Shown here: in pieces, positions 41,226-51,693 of the stretch
Layout of the letters: each line of letters begins with the position of its first letter
Numbering within the stretch: the first letter of the stretch is position 1
Assembly (NCBI GenBank): GCA_023423535.1
Contig: JAFAFL010000091.1
Coordinates: forward strand, 1-64,000
Source of the DNA: Pseudomonadota bacterium
GTDB lineage: Bacteria > Myxococcota > Myxococcia > Myxococcales > Myxococcaceae
Reading direction: 5' to 3'
Length of the DNA stretch: 64,000 bases
Notes under the pieces: model-generated
Told to the model about the DNA's origin: nothing
Seen by the model: only the letters and a program-made list of their open reading frames with translations
Databases searched by the model: none
Program-made: the position numbers and the translations under genes

Positions 41226-41440
41226 CGGCTGCCGAGCGGCCCGAGTACTTTCGTTCTGACTTCGTCCGAGGACAGGGCCTTTCCTGCATCCAGCGAGGCG
41301 AGCGCCTGCCGAATTCCTTCCTCCTCCGCCTCGGTCAACGCAGTCGATTCGTCGATGCGCTCAACCACGTAGCGGCCGGGCGGAAGCGATTCGAGTGCAG
41401 GAGGGAGGTTCTCTCCGTCCCAATCGATGACGTGCGACAT
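41222..41440 (-). CDS. Antitoxin of the ParE/RelE-type pair
   Basis: The 72-residue acidic product from the ATG at 41440 begins MSHVIDWDGENLPPALESLP. It includes ALTEAEEEGIRQALASLDAG, a helix typical of short antitoxins that wrap their toxin. A DNA-binding motif is not obvious. It is coupled to the downstream toxin by an ATGA overlap. Upstream within 200 bp lies the divergent VapBC-type pair. Confidence 0.8.
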   Translation of the reverse strand: MSHVIDWDGENLPPALESLPPGRYVVERIDESTALTEAEEEGIRQALASLDAGKALSSDEVRTKVLGPLGSR

Positions 41441-41624
41441 GAGCGAATGGTAACGGGCCGAGGTGCCGCGGCCAACATGGCCAGCTTTCAGGCGGTGCGG
41501 TCCTCTGCCCACCTCGTGCTGGTCGCCCTCGGCTCATGACGAGCGCCCGGACGGAGCTCCCATCCTCCGCGTGGTCGGACAACAGTGATGGCGGCGGTCG
41601 GACATGGCGCGATGCGACCCGACC

Positions 41625-41642
41625 ATGCATATTCATATGCAT
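41625..41642. promoter_or_regulatory. Perfect palindrome at the antitoxin start, likely operator
   Basis: ATGCATATTCATATGCAT has two 8-bp arms (ATGCATAT / ATATGCAT) around a 2-bp centre and overlaps the ATG at 41641. It is a strikingly AT-rich patch in GC-rich DNA. VapB-type antitoxins repress their own promoter through such palindromes, so this is the likely binding site. Confidence 0.65.
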
Positions 41643-41829
41643 GCGCACGACGGTGGATCTCGACGACGAGCTGCTGAAGGAGGCGCTCGAGCAAACGGGC
41701 GCCCGCACGAAGACCGAAGTTCTGGAGATGGGGCTGCGGCTGCTCCTCGAGCGCGAGGCTCGGCGCCGACTCAAGGCCCTCTACGGCAAGGAGCCCCGGA
41801 TTGACGAAGTGCGCAGGCGCCGTCCATGA
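41641..41829 (+). CDS. vapB: VapB-type antitoxin
   Basis: The 62-residue product begins MRTTVDLDDELLKEALEQTG, the ribbon-helix-helix N terminus of type II VapB antitoxins (VapB_antitoxin-type). It continues KTEVLEMGLRLLLEREARRR. It should bind the palindrome overlapping its own start and neutralise the toxin encoded next, whose start overlaps its stop as ATGA. The start codon lies inside the palindrome, and no Shine-Dalgarno is visible, so translation may be leaderless or weak. Confidence 0.85.
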   Translation: MRTTVDLDDELLKEALEQTGARTKTEVLEMGLRLLLEREARRRLKALYGKEPRIDEVRRRRP

Positions 41830-42203
41830 CGATCGTCCTCGCGGACACCTCCGTGTGGCGGCGTCACCTCGCAGGAGGGAAGGGCGTCGCCGCGCTCTCG
41901 ACGCTGCTGGAGGAGGGCGACCTGCTCGTTCATCCGTGGGTCGTCGCGGAGTTGCTGCTTGGAGGGCTCTCCGCATCCACCGAAGCGCTGCTCCGCAAGC
42001 TTCCGGCCGCGAACGTGGTTCCCGACGGCGAAGTGCTCTCCTTCGTGCGCGCGCGGCGGCTGCAGCAACGCGGCGTCGGTTGGGTGGACGTCCATCTGCT
42101 GGCGAGCACGCTGGTGCACGGCGCCCGGCTCTGGACGTTCGACAAGGCGCTGGCCACTGCGGCGGAGGCCTGTGACGTCGCCTACAGGGCCACCGTCACA
42201 TAG
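41826..42203 (+). CDS. vapC: VapC-type PIN-domain toxin
   Basis: The 125-residue product starts MTIVLADTSVWRRHL, with the first PIN acidic residue in ADTSVW. The middle Glu lies in VVAELLLGGL, the third acidic residue in GWVDVHLLAST, and a fourth in WTFDKALA. All four metal ligands are present, so it should be an active RNase. It follows the antitoxin with an ATGA overlap. It converges with the FHA activator gene 18 bp away. Confidence 0.85.
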   Translation: MTIVLADTSVWRRHLAGGKGVAALSTLLEEGDLLVHPWVVAELLLGGLSASTEALLRKLPAANVVPDGEVLSFVRARRLQQRGVGWVDVHLLASTLVHGARLWTFDKALATAAEACDVAYRATVT

Positions 42204-42221
42204 CCTCGACGAACCGCGCGC

Positions 42222-43856
<1,635 letters not shown>

Positions 43857-43931
43857 GTCTGTCGAACCTCCGAAGCGTTCCGAAGTGTTCAGCTTACTAC
43901 TGGTTCTTCGGGACTCGAAAAGACGGCCCGC

Positions 43932-45416
43932 TCAGGGCGCGTACTTCGCCACGTAGTCCTTCGTCTTGAGCTTCCTCGCCGTGTTCTCCGAGGACATGTA
44001 GCGGATCTTCCCGAACACCTTGCGCTCCGGTCCCCACGGCCGGTCGAAGCGCCCGAGCACCCACTGGTAGCCGGAGTAGCTGCACGCATTCCGCCCATCG
44101 AGCGACCACCGGTTCATCAACTGCTCCATCACCCGCAGCGCCTCGCGAGGGGAGGGCGTCCACTCGAGGATCTTCTTCCCCCACAACATGCGCAGGTAGT
44201 TGTGGAACCAGCCGTCCCGCACGAGCTGCATCTGCGTCGCGTTCCAGAGCGGATCGTGGGTGCGCGCCTCTTCGAGTTCACGCAGCGAATAGACGACCGG
44301 CCGCGGGTCCTTCTCGTGCGCCTTCAGCGTCGTCTTCGCCCACTCGGGGAGCGCGTCGTACTCGCGGTGGTCCTCGCGCTTGTGCACGAAGTTGTAGGCG
44401 AGCTCGCGCCAGGTGATGAACTCGTCGAGGAACGCCTCGGCGGGCTCGGACATCTTCCAGAACCCCGCGCGCTTGCCGCCGGCGCTCTTGCCGCTGAGCT
44501 TCCGTGGCGTCCAACCCTCGCGCTCCGCGATGGCCGCGAAGACCTGGTGCGCCGCCACGTGGCCGAAGTGCAGATACGGAGAGAGCTCGCTGGTGCCCGC
44601 CTGCTGCGGCTCGTTGCGAAGCTCCGGATAGCGCTGCAGCCGCTCGGTGACGAACTGCTCCAGCTTGCGATCTCCCTCACCGCTGCCGCCGTCGAAGCGC
44701 GCCCTCGGCACCGAGTGATCGATCTCCAGCTCCGCCAACGCCTCGGGTGAAGCGGAGAGCAGCGCGTCGCTCGCCTCCGGCCAGCGCTTCGTCACCGCGC
44801 GCGGAATCCCGTCGAATGGGGGGATGCGCGTGCCCTTCAGCGGGTCCGGCAGCGGCGTGTGCTCTTCGGTGAGGTAGCGCGGCAGCTCGCGTTGGAGGAA
44901 CGCGCGGAACGCAAACGCGGTGGGGAAGGTCCTGTCCGTTGCGCGCAGCGGAAGCAGTCCGTTGTCGTCCACCGCCTCCAGCCGCGCCGGCACACGCTTC
45001 GCCGCGGACGCGACCATGCGAGGCAGGAAGAAGGAGGGGAAGTCGTCGGTGACTACCGCGCAGGCATGCCGCGCGAGCTCGACGAGCAGCCCCTTGTCCT
45101 CATCCGGCCGGGGCTCGACGTACGCGTAGTACCCGGCCTTCGACTTCTTCGAAATCCGCCGCCGGTTCTCCGCCATCCCCTGGAGGATGAACGTGTGAAG
45201 GCGGTCGCTCGCCCACTCGTAGCCTGCGCGCACCGCTTCGAAGACGAGCACCGGGCGATCGAACTGCTCGGCGAGCTGCACCGCGCGCTGCAGCGTGAAG
45301 CTCCACCGCACGCGCCGCGAGCCGGTGATCCAGTGCAGCACGTACTGCCCACGCGGGTTGAACGGCGCAGCGTTCACCGCGCGGATTCGGAGCTCGGGGA
45401 CGGGGCGGACGGGCAT
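43932..45416 (-). CDS. Deoxyribodipyrimidine photolyase, class II-like
   Basis: The 494-residue product starts at 45416. It has an N-terminal photolyase alpha/beta domain (RRVRWSFTLQRAVQLAEQFD) and a C-terminal FAD-binding domain. The latter has FLDEFITWRELAYNFVHKRE and then WFHNYLRMLWGKKILEWTPS and a tail with GYQWVLGRFDRPWGPERKVF. The WFHNYLRM...WGKKILEW block is characteristic of class II CPD photolyases. It should repair UV cyclobutane dimers using light. It lies downstream of gspN on the same strand, 27 bp away, and could be read through from the secretion operon. Confidence 0.85.
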   Translation of the reverse strand: MPVRPVPELRIRAVNAAPFNPRGQYVLHWITGSRRVRWSFTLQRAVQLAEQFDRPVLVFEAVRAGYEWASDRLHTFILQGMAENRRRISKKSKAGYYAYVEPRPDEDKGLLVELARHACAVVTDDFPSFFLPRMVASAAKRVPARLEAVDDNGLLPLRATDRTFPTAFAFRAFLQRELPRYLTEEHTPLPDPLKGTRIPPFDGIPRAVTKRWPEASDALLSASPEALAELEIDHSVPRARFDGGSGEGDRKLEQFVTERLQRYPELRNEPQQAGTSELSPYLHFGHVAAHQVFAAIAEREGWTPRKLSGKSAGGKRAGFWKMSEPAEAFLDEFITWRELAYNFVHKREDHREYDALPEWAKTTLKAHEKDPRPVVYSLRELEEARTHDPLWNATQMQLVRDGWFHNYLRMLWGKKILEWTPSPREALRVMEQLMNRWSLDGRNACSYSGYQWVLGRFDRPWGPERKVFGKIRYMSSENTARKLKTKDYVAKYAP

Positions 45417-45443
45417 GTCCGCGCATCCTGTCAGACGGCGCGG

Positions 45444-46379
45444 CTACCTGAAGTTCGGCCGCCCGAGGAACCCGGTGATCCGTGCCATGCGGAACGTGGG
45501 ATCCTTCGGGTCCGCCTGCATCATGGAGAGGCCGGCGCCGACCATGCCCAGCCGCTTCTGGAAGTCCGGCTCCGCCTTCAGCCGCAGCTCGAGGTTCGTC
45601 TCGCTGAACTCCGGCTTGCGCGCGAGCTTGAGCGTGCCCGACCCGAGCAGCGTGAGGTCCTCGCTCTTCGTCTCGAACTTCTCCACCGTGCCCGCGCCCT
45701 TGTCGAAGGTGATGCGCGCGTCCACCGCACCGAAGCCGATGCGCGGCAGGTCCATCGGCGTGGGCGTGCCGTACATGGGCACGGTGACCGTGCCGCCCTT
45801 GACGGTCAGCGCATCGCTGTTGAGCGCGACCACGCCGGAGGCCTGACCGAAGTCCGGCTCCGCGCCGCCACCCGGCACCTGCGACGGCGCCTTCGGGATC
45901 GAGAGGTCCACCACGCCCGACATGCGGCCCTCGAGGTCCAGACCTGAAAATCCCTTCAGGTTCCCGCCCGCCATGTCCAGCGAGTCGAGCGTCACGTCGA
46001 GGTGCACCGTGCCCAGCCCGCCCACGCTGCCCTTCGCCACCCCGTCCATGAGGTTCGCGCGGAAGGCGATGCCGGGCGGGAAGAGGGCAGGGCGCAGCGA
46101 GACCTTGTCCACCAGCAGCGCACCGCCCTCGGGCTGGCCGTCGACCGCGGGCGCGTCGCTGCGCTTCTTCACCGCGATGTCCTTCGCGGTCACCCCGAGC
46201 AGCCCCGGCCCGAGCTTGCCGATGTGCAATTCGTAGCCGGCGTTGTTCGCCTCGCTGACGAGCCGCTGCCGCACCGTCTCGAAGGGGAAGGTGAGGTAGA
46301 GGAACGCGACGAAGGCCGCGACGGTGAACGACGCGTAGGCCGCGACGAGCTTCCAGGTGGCGATGCGTGAGCTGGCCAA
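45444..46379 (-). CDS. gspN: Type II secretion protein GspN
   Basis: The 311-residue product has one N-terminal membrane helix (KLVAAYASFTVAAFVAFLYL) and a beta-rich periplasmic domain. There, repeated strands such as GNLKGFSGLDLEGRMSGVVD recall AsmA-like or GspN folds. It is the last gsp gene of the operon. GspN is an accessory inner-membrane component, absent from many systems but usual in myxobacterial-type operons. Placement after gspM supports the name. Confidence 0.8.
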   Translation of the reverse strand: MASSRIATWKLVAAYASFTVAAFVAFLYLTFPFETVRQRLVSEANNAGYELHIGKLGPGLLGVTAKDIAVKKRSDAPAVDGQPEGGALLVDKVSLRPALFPPGIAFRANLMDGVAKGSVGGLGTVHLDVTLDSLDMAGGNLKGFSGLDLEGRMSGVVDLSIPKAPSQVPGGGAEPDFGQASGVVALNSDALTVKGGTVTVPMYGTPTPMDLPRIGFGAVDARITFDKGAGTVEKFETKSEDLTLLGSGTLKLARKPEFSETNLELRLKAEPDFQKRLGMVGAGLSMMQADPKDPTFRMARITGFLGRPNFR

Positions 46380-46385
46380 GGTCTG

Positions 46386-46946
46386 CTACCTCTTCATCGA
46401 ATACGTGGCGATGGTCGCCCACGCGGTGATGGTCTCCTGATCGCGGCGAGGCTCGAGCCGGAGCTCCTTCACCTTCACCACGCCAGGGCCGCGCTCCACG
46501 TCCGCGAGGAAGCGCACCAGCTTGTCGAGCGACACGTCGGCGAGGGTCAACACCACCGCGCTCTCGATGATTCGCCCGTCGCCGATCGGCAGGTCGTTGC
46601 GCGGGTTGATCGTCCGGATGTCGAGCCCGGCCGCGTCGCCCTTCTCCTCGAGGAAGGTCATCAGCGGCACGTTGCCCATGCCGCCGAGCTGCCGTTCGAC
46701 CGCCTGCCGCTGCTGCTCCGACTCGCGGAAGGAGGCCGCCAGCGACTGCACCTCGGAGAGCTTCTCCGCCTTGTTCTCGGTGCGGCTGCGGTAGCCGGCC
46801 GCCGAGTTGGAGAAGGAGATGAAGACGATGAAGACGAGGAAGGCCGCCAGCGCCGAGCCGGCGACGAGCACCATCCGCCGCTCGCGCGAGGAGAGCTGTG
46901 CGAACCAGTGCTGCACGTAGGCGAGCGCGTTCTTGAGGGGAGTCAT
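46386..46946 (-). CDS. gspM: Type II secretion protein GspM
   Basis: The 186-residue product has a short cytoplasmic N terminus, one membrane helix (MVLVAGSALAAFLVFIVFIS) and a coiled-coil stretch (ENKAEKLSEVQSLAASFRES). A ferredoxin-like periplasmic domain with LADVSLDKLVRFLADVERGP ends the chain. GspM pairs with GspL at the inner-membrane platform. Order and size fit. Confidence 0.85.
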   Translation of the reverse strand: MTPLKNALAYVQHWFAQLSSRERRMVLVAGSALAAFLVFIVFISFSNSAAGYRSRTENKAEKLSEVQSLAASFRESEQQRQAVERQLGGMGNVPLMTFLEEKGDAAGLDIRTINPRNDLPIGDGRIIESAVVLTLADVSLDKLVRFLADVERGPGVVKVKELRLEPRRDQETITAWATIATYSMKR

Positions 46947-46964
46947 CAGTGGAATCTCCGGGCG

Positions 46965-48644
46965 CTAGCCCTGCGGCGTGGAGGGGCCGTCCTCGGGGCA
47001 GGCCACCTGGATCTCGAGTCCGAACACCACGCGGTTGCCGTCACGCGAGCGCTCGACGCGGCGCTGCTGCACCTCGCGGAAGCAGCGGTAACCCTTCAGC
47101 GCGGCGGTCACCTGATCGACCTGACGGTTGCTCTCCGTCTCCGCGCGCAGGGTGATCCGCTCCAGCGTCACGTCCACCTGATCGATGGTGATCTTCGCCT
47201 CGGCGGGGATGCGCTGGGTCAGCTCCGCGAGCAGCTGCACCGCGGACGTCTTCGGCACCGCCGCCGCCGGGCTCTCCGCGCCCTGAAGCATGTTGATCGC
47301 GAGATCGAAGTTGCGCTCGCAGCGGCCGATGACCTTCTGCGTCGTCTCGCAGAGCCGGTCGTGCAGCGCCTCTTCGCGCTGTGCGAGCAGTGCGTTGCGC
47401 ACCACCCCGGACGCCACCAGCAGCACGAGCAGCGTGGCCGCGAAGGCCGCCAGCCGGCCGATCCGCTCGCGCGCGTAGTCGTACTGGCCCTTGAACGCGA
47501 ACTCGCCGCGCCGGAGGTTGAAGCGGGGCGCCTTGTTGCCGGTCACCGCGCCGCGCATCGCCAGCGTCCAGGCCTGCGCCAGATCCACCGCGCTGCCGTC
47601 GCCGCCCATCGCCGCGAGATCCGGCGGAAGCGAGAGGAGCTCACACGGCATCGCCAGATCGCGCGCGAGCTGCTCCTCGAGGCCCGGCATCCGCGCGGTG
47701 CCGCCGCACACGTACACGCGCGTCACCTGCCGGCGCGTGCGTGCGGTGTAGGCCTTGAACGTCTGACGAAGCTCCCGAAGCACCGGCTGAAGGCCGCGCA
47801 CGAAGGCGGCCGCAGCGCGCTCCGCGTCCGGACCGACGATGTGCGAGCCCATCGCCCCGTGCGCCTCCTTCCAGGCCTCCGCATCCGCGAGCGGGATCTG
47901 GAACTCGGTGGAGAGCGCACGGGAGAGATCGCGTCCGCCGCCGGAGAAGGTGCGCGCCGCCTCCACGTTGCCACCCGCCGGGCCGATGCAGACGGAGGTC
48001 CGCTCGTGGCCGATGTCCACGATGGCGATGGCCGGAGGGCCCGCGGGCGCCGCGGTGATGCTCGTCACCTCGGTGGTGGGCTCGCCGACGCTCGGCTCCG
48101 TGCGCAGCTCGGGAGCAGCAGCAGCGGGCGCGCCGACCAGCGGCAGCACGTTCTGATACGCGAGCGCGGGGTGCGTGATGATCCGCGGATCGATCCCCAC
48201 CTCCGCGAGGTTCCCCAGCAGCGCGCGCAGTTCCTCCTTCCGCAGCACGCCGACCAGCAGGTCCGCCTTCTTGTTTACGTCCTTCGACGCAATGGCGGAG
48301 CCGGTGGGCTGGTAGTCGTACACGACCTCGTCGAGATCGAACGGGAGCTGGCTCTCCACCTCGAAGGGCAGCGCCTGCTCCACCCGCTTCGGATCGCTGA
48401 AGGGGAGGGTGATGACGTGCGTGGCGAGCGTGGGCCCGGGCAGCGCGATCACCACCTGATCGAACTGCATGGGGTGCTTCTCGGTCAGCTCGCGCAGCGC
48501 AGCCTTCAGCGTGTCGGCCCTGTCGCCTTCGGTGCCTCGCCGCACGCGCGCCACGGCCTTTGCCGCCTGGCCACGCATGGACGAGTCGAAGAGGACCGCC
48601 TTCACCGTGTGACTGCCGAGGTCCAAACCCAGGACTCGGGCCAT
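46965..48644 (-). CDS. gspL: Type II secretion protein GspL (PilM-like)
   Basis: The ATG at 48644 overlaps the gspK stop as TAATG. The 559-residue product begins MARVLGLDLGSHTVKAVLFD, an actin/PilM-like ATPase-fold cytoplasmic domain with AIVDIGHERTSVCIGPAGGN and YVCGGTARMPGLEEQLAR. A membrane helix near residue 400 (LAAFAATLLVLLVASGVVRN) leads to a periplasmic ferredoxin-like domain. GspL links GspE to the inner-membrane platform. It is longer than enterobacterial GspL because the cytoplasmic domain is of the full PilM type. Confidence 0.9.
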   Translation of the reverse strand: MARVLGLDLGSHTVKAVLFDSSMRGQAAKAVARVRRGTEGDRADTLKAALRELTEKHPMQFDQVVIALPGPTLATHVITLPFSDPKRVEQALPFEVESQLPFDLDEVVYDYQPTGSAIASKDVNKKADLLVGVLRKEELRALLGNLAEVGIDPRIITHPALAYQNVLPLVGAPAAAAPELRTEPSVGEPTTEVTSITAAPAGPPAIAIVDIGHERTSVCIGPAGGNVEAARTFSGGGRDLSRALSTEFQIPLADAEAWKEAHGAMGSHIVGPDAERAAAAFVRGLQPVLRELRQTFKAYTARTRRQVTRVYVCGGTARMPGLEEQLARDLAMPCELLSLPPDLAAMGGDGSAVDLAQAWTLAMRGAVTGNKAPRFNLRRGEFAFKGQYDYARERIGRLAAFAATLLVLLVASGVVRNALLAQREEALHDRLCETTQKVIGRCERNFDLAINMLQGAESPAAAVPKTSAVQLLAELTQRIPAEAKITIDQVDVTLERITLRAETESNRQVDQVTAALKGYRCFREVQQRRVERSRDGNRVVFGLEIQVACPEDGPSTPQG

Positions 48645-50035
48645 TACTCCTCCCTCCAATAGACGAGCTGACCCAACTGACCCTTGTCCATCCGGATCAC
48701 CGCGGTGATCTTCTTGCGGATCGCGCCGGCCTCGCCGGTCGCCGTGACGGTGAAGGTGCTGTTCTTGTCGCTCAGAAAGTTCTTGCCGGATGCGCCCGCG
48801 AAGTCGCCGCGCACCGCGATGCCCTGCTGCTGAAGCACCGCCACGAAGTCCTTCACCGACATCCCGAGGAACGAGAACATCCGCGCCGTCCGGATCGCCT
48901 GGATGACCTGCGCCACGAAGAGCGGGTCACGCAGCCGGGGATCGGGCTTCGCCGGATCCGCCGCGCGGAGGATCGCGCCCCAGAGCAGGATCGGATCGTC
49001 GGTGTTGATGTTCGAGGCCTGGTTCGGGTCGCCGTACACGGTGAAGCGCTCGCGGAAGACGTTCATCATCCGGTCGTTGATCCCGTGGACCATGAAGACC
49101 TCGTCCAGCGAGTCGTAGCGCGCGTTCTTCGCCTGGTAGCGCGGCGTGTAGCGGCTGTACCCGCTGTTCTCGTCGCTGAAGCCGGGCACGAAGTTCGCCT
49201 TCAGCCCGTCCACCTGGATCGTGGAGGCGACCTGGTCCTGGTCCATCCAGTCCTTGATGTTGATGAGCAGCTCCTGCGGCGTGACGCGCACGTTGTTCGA
49301 GTCCTCGCGCTCGAAGAGGAACTCGAACTGCTTGTCGCCGAAGACCGCCAGCGCCTGCTCCAGCACGCCGTTGTTCGGGATCTCGAGGGCGTTGAGGTTG
49401 ATCTTCGGCTCCTCGGCTTCGATCTGCACGTCGAAGCAGCCGGTGAAGGTGCCGAAGTCACGCTGATCCTGCGGCAGGGCCTCCGCGCCTTCACCCGCGC
49501 CACCTTCGACAGCCGCGCGCCTTCCAAGCGACTCGCTCACCCGCTCACGCGCGAGCTCGTCTCCATCCGAAGCGACGAGCCCCTGCAGCATGTAGCAGTC
49601 GATCTTCGCCATCTTCCAGAGCTGGATGGACGGCGTGGTGGGCATGGGAGGACCGCCCGCACCCGCGGCGCCGGGCAGACCACCGGCACCACCACTGAGC
49701 CCCGCCAGCGGCCCGAGCATGTCCATGATCCCCGGCGGCAGCTGGATGTTGTCCACCTGCTTCTGGAACGAGAGCATCAGCCGCGACAGCCCAATGCCGC
49801 TGCGCGCGAGGAAGTAGGCCCGCAGATCGTCGCGCTGGTTGCCGGCCATCTGGAGATCGACGCGGCTCGTGTAGAGGAACTCCGTCGAGGTCGCGGTGAG
49901 CACGGCGATCGAGATGATCGCGATCATCAGCGCCACGCCGCGCTGCCGCTTCTTCTTCCGAGCCAGCGGCACACGCGTCCCCTTCGCGCCGGCGCGGCCG
50001 TGTTCGCCATTCTGGAAGATGCGGCGGAGGTTCAA
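48644..50035 (-). CDS. gspK: Minor pseudopilin GspK
   Basis: The 463-residue product starts at 50035. After a basic leader with KKRQRGVALMIAIISIAVLT comes the pseudopilin helix, where the Glu at +5 is replaced, as is normal for GspK. The large periplasmic domain has NIKDWMDQDQ, typical of the helical GspK insertion. It also carries a Gly/Pro-rich run near residues 105-135 (LAGLSGGAGGLPGAAGAGGP) absent from classical GspK. GspK caps the pseudopilus tip with GspI and GspJ. Confidence 0.9.
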   Translation of the reverse strand: MNLRRIFQNGEHGRAGAKGTRVPLARKKKRQRGVALMIAIISIAVLTATSTEFLYTSRVDLQMAGNQRDDLRAYFLARSGIGLSRLMLSFQKQVDNIQLPPGIMDMLGPLAGLSGGAGGLPGAAGAGGPPMPTTPSIQLWKMAKIDCYMLQGLVASDGDELARERVSESLGRRAAVEGGAGEGAEALPQDQRDFGTFTGCFDVQIEAEEPKINLNALEIPNNGVLEQALAVFGDKQFEFLFEREDSNNVRVTPQELLINIKDWMDQDQVASTIQVDGLKANFVPGFSDENSGYSRYTPRYQAKNARYDSLDEVFMVHGINDRMMNVFRERFTVYGDPNQASNINTDDPILLWGAILRAADPAKPDPRLRDPLFVAQVIQAIRTARMFSFLGMSVKDFVAVLQQQGIAVRGDFAGASGKNFLSDKNSTFTVTATGEAGAIRKKITAVIRMDKGQLGQLVYWREE

Positions 50036-50047
50036 GGGGTTCCCGTC

Positions 50048-50743
50048 TCAGTTGTAGCGATCCAACTCCGTGTTCAGCATGACGCGGACCTGCGTGAAGT
50101 ACTTCGCTTCCTTCTTGTTCTCATCCAGCGCGTGCACGGTGATCCGCACCCGCGTGGGGAGGATGCTCTTGCGCTCGAGCCTTCGCGTGTCCCACTCGCG
50201 GACCCACTCCTTGCGCTCCGAATCCCAGTAGTCGAACTCGAGGCGCTTCACGTCCTCGAGCAGCACGTCCTCGGTGCCGCCGCGGTCCATCCGGTCCTGC
50301 ACCAGCGGGTTCGCGCGACGCACCAGATCCTGCCGGCCCTTCGCCTTCGGATCGGTGGAGGTCTGGACCTTGTACTCGATGACGACCTGATCCGACTCCT
50401 TCGCGTCCTGGTGCAGCCGCTGGTGCGCGAAGGTGGAGAAGGTGAGGCTCTCGTTCTCGCCGATGAAGTTCGTCGGCCGGTCGTTCTGATCGCGGTAGCG
50501 CGCCGAGTCGTATCGGTCGCTCACGTACGCCGACCCGATCTCCCGCGTCATGCGCGTGAACGCGGTGCGCAGCATCCGGTACTTGTCCGCCTCGGCCTCG
50601 ACGACCTCGCGCGCGTGGAAGGTGGAGTTGAACGCCATCGCCACCATCGCGCCCATGAGGGACGTGATGCCGACCGCGACCATGATCTCCACCAGCGTGA
50701 GACCGCGCTGCGAGCGGCGCGTGCGTGCAGTGGCAGGAATCAT
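50048..50743 (-). CDS. gspJ: Minor pseudopilin GspJ
   Basis: The 231-residue product starts at 50743 within an ATGA overlap with gspI. The prepilin cleavage motif is RRSQRGLTLVEIMVAVGITS, followed by a membrane-spanning helix. The globular part has the GspJ-type EIGSAYVSDRYD and late KSILPTRVRITVHALDENKK. It belongs to the pseudopilus tip complex. Confidence 0.88.
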   Translation of the reverse strand: MIPATARTRRSQRGLTLVEIMVAVGITSLMGAMVAMAFNSTFHAREVVEAEADKYRMLRTAFTRMTREIGSAYVSDRYDSARYRDQNDRPTNFIGENESLTFSTFAHQRLHQDAKESDQVVIEYKVQTSTDPKAKGRQDLVRRANPLVQDRMDRGGTEDVLLEDVKRLEFDYWDSERKEWVREWDTRRLERKSILPTRVRITVHALDENKKEAKYFTQVRVMLNTELDRYN

Positions 50744-51693
50744 CGGAAGATCCCCCTCGGCCCGCCGGGGATCTGCGGCATGCGCGGCGCCTGCGGCTGA
50801 CCCGGATTCACGCTGCCGCCACCGCCGGGCGAACCGGGCAACCCACCGCCCATGAACGGGTTGTTCATGATCCCGCTGTTCTGCACCTGCTGCTGCTGGA
50901 GCGGGGCGCCGGTCGTCGGGTGGCACATGCCCACGCCGCTGCGGCACTGCACCGGATTCGGAATGACCTGACCCGTCGAGGGATCGATCCACTGCGCCGC
51001 GCCGCCCGGATTCTGCCCACCCGCACCCGGCCCACCCGCATTGCGATCGGAGCCCGGCCCGGTCGAGACCACATGCGTCACGAGGTCGAGGCTCTCGGTG
51101 TTCGCGCCGTCCTTCCAATAGACGGTGAGGTGGACCTCGCGAACGGTCTTGGTGAGCTGGTCGGCGAGCTGCTGGAACTGGCCCTGCATCAGTGGTCCCG
51201 CGAGTCCGGCCATCATCCCCATGCCCATGCCGCCTGCGCCGCCGGGGGTGATCCCACCGTTCGCCGCAGCCGCCGCCTCCGCGCCCTGCGGCATCGCGCC
51301 GCCGAACAGCGCCGCCAGCGGGTTGCTCGGATCCGACCCATCCAGCGGAAGGTTGAACACCGCCGCGAGGAGCTTCTCCGGAGGAATGCCCTGCGTCTGC
51401 GGCGCGAGGATCTTCGCGCGCCACCGGAAGCCCGGCCAGCCCTCGCGCGAGAAGTCGCCCTCCATCTCCTGGTCGTCGTTCTTGAAGCCCTCGTCGAAGA
51501 GCTCCTGCTCGATCTCCGTCATCTGCGAGCGCGCGAGCAGCGTCGCCACGGTGAGCTTCTTCCCGTAGGCGTGCATGTTCACCGCGCCCGACGAGATGTC
51601 GAAGATCGCCATCAGCGACAGCGCGAGGATCCCCAGCGCCACCGTCGCCTCGAGCAGGGTGAAGCCCCGCTGACGCTTTTCGTAGAGCTTCAT
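50740..51693 (-). CDS. gspI: Minor pseudopilin GspI with long Gly/Met/Pro insertions
   Basis: The ATG at 51693 gives MKLYEKRQRGFTLLEATVAL, a standard prepilin leader and helix with Glu at +5. GspI proteins are usually about 120-130 residues, but this one is 317. The extra length comes from a Gly/Met-rich stretch (GGITPGGAGGMGMGMMAGLA) in the middle and a long Gly/Pro/Gln-rich C terminus. The conserved VREVHLTVYWKDG strand is retained. ATGA overlaps link it to gspH and gspJ. Confidence 0.85.
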   Translation of the reverse strand: MKLYEKRQRGFTLLEATVALGILALSLMAIFDISSGAVNMHAYGKKLTVATLLARSQMTEIEQELFDEGFKNDDQEMEGDFSREGWPGFRWRAKILAPQTQGIPPEKLLAAVFNLPLDGSDPSNPLAALFGGAMPQGAEAAAAANGGITPGGAGGMGMGMMAGLAGPLMQGQFQQLADQLTKTVREVHLTVYWKDGANTESLDLVTHVVSTGPGSDRNAGGPGAGGQNPGGAAQWIDPSTGQVIPNPVQCRSGVGMCHPTTGAPLQQQQVQNSGIMNNPFMGGGLPGSPGGGGSVNPGQPQAPRMPQIPGGPRGIFR

